From NCBI GenBank assembly GCA_039024295.1, contig JBCDIQ010000065.1, positions 1 through 18,902 on the forward strand: a stretch of DNA of 18,902 bases, read 5' to 3'. The notes under the pieces were generated by a model. It was not told the origin of the DNA and ran no database searches. It was given only the letters and a program-made list of their open reading frames with translations. Positions 6,774 through 14,784 of the stretch are shown here, in pieces. Each line of letters starts with the position of its first letter. Position 1 is the stretch's first letter. The stretch comes from JBCDIQ01 sp039024295 (GTDB taxonomy: Bacteria; Bacteroidota; Bacteroidia; J057). Position numbers and translations under genes: made by a program.

Positions 6774-9395
6774 CTAGTTATATAATTTACGGAACCTTCT
6801 CCATAACCTTCTAACCATAGGGCTTTGAGCTTCTAGTTCCTGAATCATCTGCTCAACTGTAGCATAACGAAGGTAAGGATCTGGGTGAATGGACTTAAAA
6901 ATAGCGTCTGCAATATAACTGGGTATATACGAATTTCTTTGCTGGAGAACTTTGTAAACTTTTGACACGGGTTCAGGGCTAAAGTCACTCAGTTTCCTAC
7001 CGGAAAGCAAGCTATAAAAAATGGCTCCCAGCGAGTAAACGTCCGTTTGCTTGGTGATCTTTCTTCTGTTTGCTACGACCTCTGGTGGCAGGTAGTCGAG
7101 TCGTTCTTCCTGCTCTACCCATTTCCGCGTCTCTTCCGGTACATCAAATATGATTTCAGGGTCATTGGTAATTTCGGTAAACATAAAGTCGATGATGCAT
7201 GGTACTCCCTCCTCATTCAGAATTACCTTCCTCGTTTTTAAGTTTCCATGGAGGAGGCCATAAATGGTTTTCCCCCGGTGGTCTACAAATTCGTGGGTAT
7301 GTGCTGCGTGAATGCCATGGCATAACTGTATCGCGTACCCGATAAGGTCCAAAACCCCGCTTTCATTGAGCTCAGGCACATTAAAATCTATTTTATCAAT
7401 GCGCGTTCCTTCAACCATTTCATTAATCACAAAAATGTATTCCTCTTCTCCTAGTATCCCAACATCAAGCGCACGGGGAATATTGGGGTGGTTTAGAGAG
7501 TGCATACCTACAAAATTTCGATTGAGAATGTCGTAGACTTTTTCAAATCCTTCCAGTATGCGGTAGGTAAATTTGATTGCGGCCTTGGTTCCTTTCTCTT
7601 TATGGTGGCCTGAAAATACCAATCCCTGCTTTCCTTCTCCCAGGTATTTATCAATGTGAAATCCTTTGATTTCACGTCCTAAAAATGACCTGCGGACAGA
7701 TTCCGAATCTTTTCGTTCAGTCGCCTGTACAATCTCCGCAACACTGATCTGTTTTTGGGTACTGTCAATACTTGCCTCTAATTCAGAGATCATCTCTTCG
7801 ACCTTGTTGAAGCGCTCACTTGGATTTGGATGTACGGCCTTAAACACCACAAAAGCCAAGCCTGATGGCAAAGCGGGATTACGATCTCGCATCAGGTTTA
7901 AGATTTGGTTCTCAGTAGTGGGTTTGACTGCCTGAAAATCTTTTCCGGTAAGTACCTCAAAAAATAATACCCCGAGAGAATACAGATCTGATTTAGGAGA
8001 AATGGGGACAGAGCCATCAACTACCTCAGGCGGCAGGTATTCTGCCCGTTTATTGGGGGGAAGTTTTTTCCTGCTTTGGTCAGGAATGTCAAACGAAATT
8101 TCTTCAACCTTGGTCAGGTCAGAAAACATGAAATCCACAATTTTGGGAAGGCCTGCTGGGGTAAACAGTACTTTTCGAGCCTGGAGGTTTCCGTGAAGAA
8201 TTCCCGTCTTGGTATTTCCCCTTCCGTCCACATACCTGGCGTCATGGGCATTTCTGATGCCTTCACAAATCTGAATGGCATACTTCACCAACTGATTTAC
8301 CCCTTCTTCATCTCGTTCGGGAATTTTCAGATCTAATTTGTCCAGCCGTTCCCCTTTCACAATTTCCATCACATCGTACACCCGATTACGGCCAAGCCTA
8401 CCAGTATGAAAAACCCGAACTACATTGGGGTGCTTTAGCTGCGCCAGTGCCCGGTTACCCGTCAGGATAATTTCTTCCAGCACCTCAAAGCCTGAAGCAA
8501 CCCTATGGGTAACCTTAATGGCCACTTCTACTTCCTGGTATTTGGGGGTAAAGGTGTTGCTTACCGCCTTAAATACCATTCCGCTACGCCCACCCCCCAG
8601 AAATTTTACAATTCGGTAATCATCAATGATTAGCCCGATATAGGCTTCCGGGCTGTCTTTGTCCGCCGAGGTAAAATGGCTGATGCCCTGGGTTTTCAGC
8701 AGGCGATACTTCCATTCAAACGGCACTTGATTTTCTTGAGCAGGAAGCGGATGCATCTGCCATGGAAACCTGGCAGGAGGGGCCTCCTTCTTTTTCCGCC
8801 AATTGAGGGCTCGACTCATGAATTCGCGTTCTACATCCTGGGCATTTCCCAGCAATACCGCCTCTGCTTCCCGGAAGGATTCTTCCAGGCTGGACCCTGC
8901 AGCCATGCCACTGTAAAAGACTTTGGCAAAGGTAACCGCCTGATCATCAGCAATCTTTACCGAGGTGACAATCGATGCTTTCACATTGGGAAACTTTGCT
9001 AGCTCTGCCGCATGTTCCAGGGTGGCACACGCGTTCAAAAATACCAGGGGAATGTTTTGATTTTGTGCCCCAAGTAGACGAGCTACACCCATTGCGGAAA
9101 AATTCAGGTTCTCCTGGTCTTCAGTTTCCAGGTGGAGAACAGCTCCATCGGCGTGGCCAGCGTAGTGGAACACTTCAATTCTGTTTTCTAGCCAAGGGTC
9201 TGAAAACACGGTGGCAATGTCTTCTGAAGTAGCTGCAGGCAGTATCTTAAGTTCAATTAACCCCCTTCGAATAGGGCTTTCGAGGACCTGCATGATGGCT
9301 TTTTGCTCCAGGCTAAGGCCTCGAAGAAATCCTTCCTCCTGCGTCCTTTCGTTGGCTAGGGCAAGGACTACAACTGGTATATCAGGAACAGCCAT
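6774..9395 (-). CDS. CHAT-domain protease fused to two tandem pseudokinase domains
   Basis: An 873-residue predicted cytoplasmic protein. Residues 1 to about 195 form a CHAT (caspase-HetF-associated) domain with the expected dyad: His81 in FHYAGHADGAVL and Cys123 in LVFLNACATLEHA. Two kinase folds follow, about 257-545 and 575-855. Both keep the glycine loop (LGGGRSGMVF 266-275; LGEGKQGLVF 585-594), the VAIK-type lysine (K294; K608), the metal-binding Asp (D421; D736, as DFMF), PPE (455-457; 770-772), the lobe Asp (D470; D785) and the late Arg (R528; R843). In both, the HRD catalytic loop reads HGNL (401-404; 716-719): the catalytic Asp is Asn and the later loop Asn is Lys. Inference: ATP-binding pseudokinases regulating a protease. 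The shared deviations show the second domain arose by internal duplication. The gene is divergent from the hybrid histidine kinase. Its substrate is unknown. Confidence 0.88.
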   Translation of the reverse strand: MAVPDIPVVVLALANERTQEEGFLRGLSLEQKAIMQVLESPIRRGLIELKILPAATSEDIATVFSDPWLENRIEVFHYAGHADGAVLHLETEDQENLNFSAMGVARLLGAQNQNIPLVFLNACATLEHAAELAKFPNVKASIVTSVKIADDQAVTFAKVFYSGMAAGSSLEESFREAEAVLLGNAQDVEREFMSRALNWRKKKEAPPARFPWQMHPLPAQENQVPFEWKYRLLKTQGISHFTSADKDSPEAYIGLIIDDYRIVKFLGGGRSGMVFKAVSNTFTPKYQEVEVAIKVTHRVASGFEVLEEIILTGNRALAQLKHPNVVRVFHTGRLGRNRVYDVMEIVKGERLDKLDLKIPERDEEGVNQLVKYAIQICEGIRNAHDARYVDGRGNTKTGILHGNLQARKVLFTPAGLPKIVDFMFSDLTKVEEISFDIPDQSRKKLPPNKRAEYLPPEVVDGSVPISPKSDLYSLGVLFFEVLTGKDFQAVKPTTENQILNLMRDRNPALPSGLAFVVFKAVHPNPSERFNKVEEMISELEASIDSTQKQISVAEIVQATERKDSESVRRSFLGREIKGFHIDKYLGEGKQGLVFSGHHKEKGTKAAIKFTYRILEGFEKVYDILNRNFVGMHSLNHPNIPRALDVGILGEEEYIFVINEMVEGTRIDKIDFNVPELNESGVLDLIGYAIQLCHGIHAAHTHEFVDHRGKTIYGLLHGNLKTRKVILNEEGVPCIIDFMFTEITNDPEIIFDVPEETRKWVEQEERLDYLPPEVVANRRKITKQTDVYSLGAIFYSLLSGRKLSDFSPEPVSKVYKVLQQRNSYIPSYIADAIFKSIHPDPYLRYATVEQMIQELEAQSPMVRRLWRRFRKLYN

Positions 9396-9577
9396 TGGGT
9401 TTAATATCCTTTATTCGATCAATTTTCTTTGTGAAGAGACGTTATTTTTGATATGTTGGTTATACAAATAGAAGCGCAGCATACATATTCATTCAAAGTA
9501 AAGCCATTATTCCAAAATTGCAAAATTTTACCTCTTAGGAAATCCCACACTCGCGATGTGTTAAGAAATTTGTTTGT
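9396..9577. promoter_or_regulatory. Divergent intergenic region between CHAT-kinase and histidine kinase genes
   Basis: 182 bases that must hold both promoters. It is AT-rich. It contains a small A/T inverted repeat around AAAATTGCAAAATTTT (9518-9533), but no exact TAnnTTTG in either orientation at a convincing distance. No Shine-Dalgarno sequence precedes either ATG. Confidence 0.4.
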
Positions 9578-12319
9578 ATGGGAATGACGAAATCTCTGCT
9601 GGTGGTATTTTTTATCGCTGTAGCTACCCTGGTAGTAGGCGCGAGCTATTTTATTTATACCCAAACCCAGGAACTTTCAAAAGCGATTGAAGACTTTAGC
9701 AAGGACGAACGGTATGACTTTCTTAAGGAACTCAGAACCGTAAGTGCTGAGCTGGACACGATGGAAAACTTGGTCTGGAATTTCGTGAACTCGGGCGAAG
9801 AAGTTTACCTGGATGAGCTCAACCTACGGTCAGACAGCCTGACAGAACGCATCAGGGACCGGAAAGAGAATGATCTCAAGCGCAGCAGAGAAGTAAGGAA
9901 TAACTTGGGCGACTTGGAAAGGCTTGTGCGTGAAAGGTATAAGGTGTTATATGAGTTGGCCCAATCTCCACAACCTGAGGTTGGCTACTTGATCCTTGAC
10001 AGTTTGGCCTTATCCATCGAACAACAGGTAGCTAAAGCATCGGAGAAAAAATATTTGCTAAAAACAAGGTACAAGAATGCCTCCAGCCAAAAACCCAGAA
10101 GGAAAAATGCTCCTTCCTCCGAAAGTGCCAGTACGAGCGTTTCCCATGACACTGCAACCATCCAGGACGATGCGGAACTCTCCCCGGCGGAGAAGCGCCA
10201 ATCCCGCCGAAATGAGCGCAAGGCCAGAAAATCCAAAGAAAAAAAAGGAGGAGGCCTTTTTTCTTTCCTTAAAAGGAAAGAGGAGAAACCCGAACTAACG
10301 GAAGCAGAAACTTCTGCTCCAGTGGAGGACACGCTGGCATTTGAAGAAGAAGAGGATGAAATGACTGGACTTACTTACAGTTTTCCTCCCTCCCTGGCAA
10401 AACAAAATCAACAGTTGGCTGAAGCTCGAATGGGGGAATTGATGAAGATCCGGGACCAGGCAAGGGTTATCAGTGACAGCGTGGGGCAGACCCTTTGGGA
10501 TCAGATGGACAGGGTGCTTCAGCTGAGCAATGAAGACCAGCGTCTGACAGGGGAAGTGCTCACGTTAATCCAGAATATCGAATACAAGGAGATCAGTGCC
10601 TCAGAAAAAGATGAATTGGAAGCGGTAAAATCGGCAACCGAAAAAACGAAGAACATCCGGTTGGTAGGTATACTGGTTTTGGGGGTATGTGTAATCATGT
10701 TAGGCATAATTTTCAGAAACCTTGACCGCAGGAGAAAGCTGGAGGAGCAGGTCAAGAAGGAAAGGGACCGGGCCGAACAGCTTGCCCAGGTAAAACAGCA
10801 GTTTCTTGCTAACATGAGCCACGAGCTACGTACGCCCATGAACGCCATCATCGGCTTTACTGAGCAACTTGCCCACACCCCCATGAACACGCGTCAGCAG
10901 GATTACCTTCGCCCTATCAGACATGCTGCCGATTATTTGTTATCCCTCTTAAACGACATCCTCGATTACTCTAAAATAGAAGCTGGAAAAATCCTACTTG
11001 AAGAGGTGGCCTTCAGCCCTCAAGAGTTGATACAGGAGGTCGAGGAAACCTTCCAACAACGTGCAACAGAAAAAGGGATCAACCTGGAAGCCAGGATTAG
11101 GGGAAATTTACCAGATGCGTTTACAGGGGATCCTGTGCGGATCAAGCAGATGCTATTTAACTTGGTGAGCAATGCGATTAAATTCACCGATCAAGGTGGC
11201 GTGCTGATGGAGGTTGAGTGGAGGGAAAAAGATCCCAATAAAGGACTGACCCTTAAGGTGGAAGATACAGGGGTGGGAATTCCACAAGACAAACTCGAGA
11301 GCATATTTGAGGACTTTACCCAAGCGGACAGTAGCACCACCCGACGGTATGGAGGTACAGGTCTGGGGCTTTCCATAACGAAAAGCCTGGTCAAATTGTA
11401 CGATGGAAATTTAAGGGTTAAAAGTAGAGAAGGCCAGGGAACGCAGGTTTCCATCAGGCTCCCCTTACAGCTCGCTGATGCAGGAGATATACCCCAGGAG
11501 CAAGCTGAACATGCCACAGCTCTTCCTGTTAACCTGCTTCATGGCTACACATTTCTGGTGGTAGATGATGAGCCGTTCAATCGGCTGCTCAGCCAAACCA
11601 TACTCCATAAGTATCAGGCAGAGGTATTTACCGCCAATGACGGCAAGGAAGCACTTGAAGTGCTTAGAAGAGAAGATATTTCCCTGGTGTTGATGGACCT
11701 CTCAATGCCTGTCATGGATGGGTTTACAGCCACTCGCCACATTCGGGAAGACCTCAAAAGTGAAGTGCCGATTATTGCGCTTACTGCTACCTTCACCCCG
11801 GAGGAATCGAGAGAGGCCCTCACCATTGGCATGAACGATTTGCTGCTCAAGCCCTTTAAGGAGCGCATGCTCATGGATAAGATAACCGATAGGCTGCCAG
11901 CGGTTACGGTCCTTGATTCACCTCCACAACAAGCAGAGGTGGATGGGATCTATGCCCACTTTACCGATCATTCTGATAAACCTTATGACCTGGCAGAAAT
12001 GTTTGAACTGGCCAACCGGGATAAAGGCTTTATGCAAAACATGATTGGCCTGTTTTTCAAAACAGCCGATACGAACCTTCAAGTAATGGAAGAGGCCCTC
12101 GCAGACAAAAACTGGCAAGAGTTTGGACTCCGTGCCCATAGATTGGCACCTCCCTGCAGACATTTGGGGCTTTCCAGCCTCGTAGACCAGCTCAAATCGC
12201 TGGAGTTAAACGCCAAAGAGGGGCAACACCTGGACACGATCCCACAGCGATTCGAAACCCTCAAAAGAGACCTCACCCAAATCATTCAAGATATCAAAAC
12301 CGATATGGAGTACCTTTAG
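9578..12319 (+). CDS. Membrane hybrid histidine kinase with REC and HPt domains
   Basis: A 913-residue phosphorelay kinase. TM helix 1 (about 5-27) and TM helix 2 (about 361-379) bracket a ~330-residue sensor region, which is largely helical and includes an odd Lys/Arg-rich stretch (about 163-240) and an acidic patch (about 250-262). A coiled coil (382-408) leads to HisKA with H415 in NMSHELRTP. The ATPase has the N box (N532), VEDTGVGIP (561-569), FEDF (577-580) and GGTGLGLS (592-599). The receiver has D663/D664, phosphoacceptor D707 in LVLMDLSMP, T736 and K758. A C-terminal HPt has H854 in RAHRLAPPCRHLG. All four phosphorelay residues are present, but no DNA-binding domain and no partner regulator gene lie nearby, so the final target is unknown. 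Start is at 9578; the ATG at 9584 is a close alternative. It is divergent from the CHAT-pseudokinase gene. Confidence 0.93.
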   Translation: MGMTKSLLVVFFIAVATLVVGASYFIYTQTQELSKAIEDFSKDERYDFLKELRTVSAELDTMENLVWNFVNSGEEVYLDELNLRSDSLTERIRDRKENDLKRSREVRNNLGDLERLVRERYKVLYELAQSPQPEVGYLILDSLALSIEQQVAKASEKKYLLKTRYKNASSQKPRRKNAPSSESASTSVSHDTATIQDDAELSPAEKRQSRRNERKARKSKEKKGGGLFSFLKRKEEKPELTEAETSAPVEDTLAFEEEEDEMTGLTYSFPPSLAKQNQQLAEARMGELMKIRDQARVISDSVGQTLWDQMDRVLQLSNEDQRLTGEVLTLIQNIEYKEISASEKDELEAVKSATEKTKNIRLVGILVLGVCVIMLGIIFRNLDRRRKLEEQVKKERDRAEQLAQVKQQFLANMSHELRTPMNAIIGFTEQLAHTPMNTRQQDYLRPIRHAADYLLSLLNDILDYSKIEAGKILLEEVAFSPQELIQEVEETFQQRATEKGINLEARIRGNLPDAFTGDPVRIKQMLFNLVSNAIKFTDQGGVLMEVEWREKDPNKGLTLKVEDTGVGIPQDKLESIFEDFTQADSSTTRRYGGTGLGLSITKSLVKLYDGNLRVKSREGQGTQVSIRLPLQLADAGDIPQEQAEHATALPVNLLHGYTFLVVDDEPFNRLLSQTILHKYQAEVFTANDGKEALEVLRREDISLVLMDLSMPVMDGFTATRHIREDLKSEVPIIALTATFTPEESREALTIGMNDLLLKPFKERMLMDKITDRLPAVTVLDSPPQQAEVDGIYAHFTDHSDKPYDLAEMFELANRDKGFMQNMIGLFFKTADTNLQVMEEALADKNWQEFGLRAHRLAPPCRHLGLSSLVDQLKSLELNAKEGQHLDTIPQRFETLKRDLTQIIQDIKTDMEYL
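10239..10262 (+). other. A8 run followed by AGGAGG and hairpin inside the kinase gene
   Basis: Within the Lys-rich segment of the histidine kinase, eight A (10239-10246) overlap a perfect hairpin AAAAAAGG-AGGAGG-CCTTTTTT (10241-10262). Homopolymers of this kind can cause polymerase or ribosome slippage. Either shifted frame stops soon afterwards (about 10271 or 10298), so slippage would give a truncated sensor without kinase domains. No direct evidence that this occurs. Confidence 0.3.
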
Positions 12320-12372
12320 GTAGGTGGGGCGAGGTATAAGGTTATAGAATTTAGGTGATAGGTTGGGGCTTC
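12320..12372. repeat. AGGT-rich intergenic repeat copy
   Basis: Directly after the histidine kinase stop the sequence runs GTAGGTGGGGCGAGGTATAA, then GGTTATAGAATTTAGGTG, then ATAGGTTGGGG. It shares AGGTATAAGGTT with the spacer between the GH3 gene and dxr and has the same AGGT periodic style. Likely another member of a dispersed, degenerate intergenic repeat. Confidence 0.4.
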
Positions 12373-12437
12373 TTGCATCGTAACTTGTGCAAGTGCAGGT
12401 TTCTCCCAAGCAATTACAGCTATCAGATTTCCATCCG

Positions 12438-12445
12438 TATATTTG
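12438..12445 (+). promoter_or_regulatory. Likely -7 box of the universal stress protein gene (TATATTTG)
   Basis: TATATTTG, an exact TAnnTTTG match, ends 8 bases before the ATG at 12454. TTACAG lies 18 bases upstream (12414-12419) in roughly the -33 position, though it is not a TTG. The box implies a very short leader and supports the 12454 start over the upstream in-frame ATG at 12355. Confidence 0.45.
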
Positions 12446-12453
12446 TTCTGTTT

Positions 12454-13272
12454 ATGGCAAAGCAAATACTTGTACCCACTGATTTTTCCTCCTGTGCCCA
12501 ATGTGCTGCGGATTTGGCAATGGAAATGGCTTCCACCATTGGGGCTGAGGTCCATTTTTACACACATGTTGAACAGGATTCATACTGGGGGCGGCTTACC
12601 GGAAAATCAAAGTCCCAAGAAAGACAAACACTTGACAAGGTAAATACGCAGTTTTCAGCCCTCAAACAGCGGTATAAGGATAAAATGGTAAGGATTTCCA
12701 CATCTCATTCTTATGAGAGCATTGACCTTTACCTGACGAAGTACCTACGCAGGGAGCAGGTTGGGCTGGTGGTGCTGGGCACATACGGCCAAAGTGGTGT
12801 CGGTGAATACATGTGGGGCTCTGAAACCAATAAGGTAGCCCGAGTGGCTGAAGTTCCGGTCCTCATTGTCAAACAACCCCTTCCAACCCCTGATTTCTCG
12901 CATGTGCTGTTCGTCTCCGATTTCCAATACACTGCAAAATCCGCTTTCGAGCAAATGCTGGAAATACTTCAGCCATACGATTCTACCTTGCACCTGATCG
13001 AAATAACAGGTAAGCACGGCAGCAAGACACCAGAGTTCCAAGACCAGGTGGCACCTTTTGTACAAATGGCTGGATCCAAACATTGTGTTGCCTATTCCAT
13101 TTCTAAGGAAACTCCTGGACCAGAATTATCTCGATTAGTTGACCAGTTACAGGCTCAAATGGTGGTCATTCCCAATTATCTACACCCTATGCGCAGGATC
13201 AGCTCTTCTAAAATCATCAAAGCTGCCTCAGAGGCACTTACCTCACCGGTGATGACCTTGAACTTGCGATAA
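12454..13272 (+). CDS. Tandem-domain universal stress protein (UspA family)
   Basis: A 272-residue cytoplasmic protein made of two Usp folds. Domain 1 (about 1-141) begins MAKQILVPTDFS, the usual Usp strand 1. It carries the complete nucleotide-binding pattern G-2X-G-9X-G(S/T): G109, G112, then G122-S123, in GTYGQSGVGEYMWGSE, followed by VARVAEVPVLIVK. Domain 2 (about 148-272, from HVLFVSDFQYTAKS) keeps the fold signature and the final SPVMTL strand but lacks the glycine motif (VVIPNYLHPMRRIS instead), so only the first domain is expected to bind ATP. Usp proteins help cells survive starvation and other stresses. The exact role is unknown. The next gene follows after 57 bases with its own promoter box. 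Confidence 0.9.
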   Translation: MAKQILVPTDFSSCAQCAADLAMEMASTIGAEVHFYTHVEQDSYWGRLTGKSKSQERQTLDKVNTQFSALKQRYKDKMVRISTSHSYESIDLYLTKYLRREQVGLVVLGTYGQSGVGEYMWGSETNKVARVAEVPVLIVKQPLPTPDFSHVLFVSDFQYTAKSAFEQMLEILQPYDSTLHLIEITGKHGSKTPEFQDQVAPFVQMAGSKHCVAYSISKETPGPELSRLVDQLQAQMVVIPNYLHPMRRISSSKIIKAASEALTSPVMTLNLR

Positions 13273-13317
13273 AACAGAACTTTACACAGGATTAATACGT
13301 GATCCCTTCTCAAATGC

Positions 13318-13325
13318 TATCTTTG
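13318..13325 (+). promoter_or_regulatory. Likely -7 box of the lipoprotein gene (TATCTTTG)
   Basis: TATCTTTG matches TAnnTTTG and stands exactly four bases before the ATG at 13330, the same spacing as at 143-155. Either the message is leaderless from 13330 or translation starts at the second ATG (13354) with a short leader. No TTG -33 element is clear. Confidence 0.45.
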
Positions 13326-13329
13326 GCCG

Positions 13330-14784
13330 ATGGATAGAGTTTTGCACCCCAAAATGGTCTTGTGCCTTCTGCTAGTTTCAGCTTTTTTGATAAGCTGCAA
13401 AGAGGGCGAAAAGCTGGCAAACCAAGCACCGGAAACCCAGATTTTTCTGGAAGAGATTAACCTTTCAGGAAATGACCGACTCAACAGTGTCGTTCGCATG
13501 CACTGGTCTGGAGAAGACCCCGATGGGTATGTTGCCGGATACGAGCTGTCTTTTGATGCTCAGGCATGGAGTTTTGTGACTGTTCAAGACAGCCAGTTCC
13601 GTTTCAACATCCCTCCCGGAAGTGACACCACTGACATTTCATTTTATGTGAGGGCCATAGATAATGAGGACTTTGCAGATCCTACTCCGGCATTCCTGAG
13701 TGTGCCGGTGAAAAACACCCCTCCTTCAATGGTGCTGGATACCGTAAAACTGATTCCTGATACAGTTTATGGAGTATTTTCCACCTTGTGGGCTTCGGAA
13801 GACCTGGATGGAAACGAGACCCTCGATTCCCTGTTCATCCGCCTTAATGATGGCCCTTGGTACCCACTAGGTCGACAAATATCCTTTGCCACGTTCGTAC
13901 CTACCGAACCCACCCAAACAGGTACCCAGGAAGCAGAGGTGTTTCTCAACTTGGCTCCTTCCCTGGCTCCTTCCCGTATCCAGGGCCTGAGGGTTGGGCA
14001 GATGAATCGGGTGTATGTGCAGGCACGAGACATTGCGGGGAGTCTGAGTCCCATTGATTCTTCCAGGGAGTTTTATGTACGCCCCCAAACAAGTGATTTG
14101 TTGGTTGTAAACGTGCATTCCCTCCCTGAGCCGTTGGAATTGTACCAACAAATCCTGGGGCAGGTATACCCCAATTACGATTACCTGGACCTAAAAAATG
14201 AGATACCACCTTTCTGGGACCCTACTTTTGGAATTTTTCTTCAACAATACGACAAGGTCTTTTGGTTTGGCGATGGCTTGCAATTCACAGAATTTGGCGA
14301 TCAAATGCTGATGGAGGTAGCTGGCAATCAGTTGCAGATATTTTTGAATCAAGGAGGTAAATTGTTTGTCACCACCAAATTCTCGAATGATTACAACAAT
14401 CGGGAAGCAGCAGCAATCTCTCCTATTTTCAGCTTCTCCCCCATGGATAGCTTGTCTTCCTCCAGTGGACAGGCACGGGTAACCAGTGGCAGCATTGGAA
14501 CGCCAATAAATGCGTTTGCAGATTTCGATTCCCTGGAATGTGCCGTTTTCACCGGTGGAGCAGATCCATTTTATGCCAAGAATTCCTCCAACAGTGTATT
14601 TACTATTTACCTGATCGCGGCAGGAGGTTGGGTAGGTCCCAATACCATCGGAGGCACCACCCGGTTCAGGAATGGAGAAATCAACCAGGTATTTTTCTCG
14701 ATGGAATTACACCGGCTAAATCAGCGTCCTGCTGCTGTACAGTCTCTGTTTGACCGGGTGTTGAATACTTCCTTTAATTGGTAG
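13330..14784 (+). CDS. Secreted lipoprotein with Ig-like domains and an alpha/beta C-terminal domain
   Basis: A 484-residue product with a lipoprotein signal peptide: hydrophobic run VLCLLLVSAF (10-19), lipobox LISC with lipidated Cys23. After the Cys comes KEGEK, similar to the K-(D/E) lipoprotein export signal that sends Bacteroidota lipoproteins to the cell surface. Residues about 32-130 form an Ig/Fn3-like domain (WSGEDPDGYVAGYEL, FYVRAIDNEDFADPTPAF). A related domain follows at about 131-252 (LWASEDLDGNETLDSLFIRL). Residues about 256-484 look alpha/beta, with repeated hydrophobic strands (DLLVVNVHS, KVFWFGDG, GKLFVTTKF) reminiscent of amidotransferase-like folds, but no catalytic motif is recognised. 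Function unknown. ATG 13354 is an alternative start. The 3' end overlaps the convergent YdeI gene by 11 bases. Confidence 0.85.
   Translation: MDRVLHPKMVLCLLLVSAFLISCKEGEKLANQAPETQIFLEEINLSGNDRLNSVVRMHWSGEDPDGYVAGYELSFDAQAWSFVTVQDSQFRFNIPPGSDTTDISFYVRAIDNEDFADPTPAFLSVPVKNTPPSMVLDTVKLIPDTVYGVFSTLWASEDLDGNETLDSLFIRLNDGPWYPLGRQISFATFVPTEPTQTGTQEAEVFLNLAPSLAPSRIQGLRVGQMNRVYVQARDIAGSLSPIDSSREFYVRPQTSDLLVVNVHSLPEPLELYQQILGQVYPNYDYLDLKNEIPPFWDPTFGIFLQQYDKVFWFGDGLQFTEFGDQMLMEVAGNQLQIFLNQGGKLFVTTKFSNDYNNREAAAISPIFSFSPMDSLSSSSGQARVTSGSIGTPINAFADFDSLECAVFTGGADPFYAKNSSNSVFTIYLIAAGGWVGPNTIGGTTRFRNGEINQVFFSMELHRLNQRPAAVQSLFDRVLNTSFNW

Noticed and set aside
6774..9395. Active dual Ser/Thr kinase
   Set aside because: Both catalytic loops read HGNL with Asn for the essential Asp and lack the later Asn, so I call them pseudokinases.
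9985..10332. Minus-strand reading frame of 115 codons inside the histidine kinase gene
   Set aside because: It is the antisense of a Lys/Ser-rich coding stretch, giving a Ser/Phe-rich sequence with no domain; the sense frame is a complete kinase.
12355..12453. N-terminal extension of the universal stress protein from ATG 12355
   Set aside because: Usp proteins begin at the MAKQILVPTDFS strand, and the upstream codons overlap the intergenic repeat and the -7 box.
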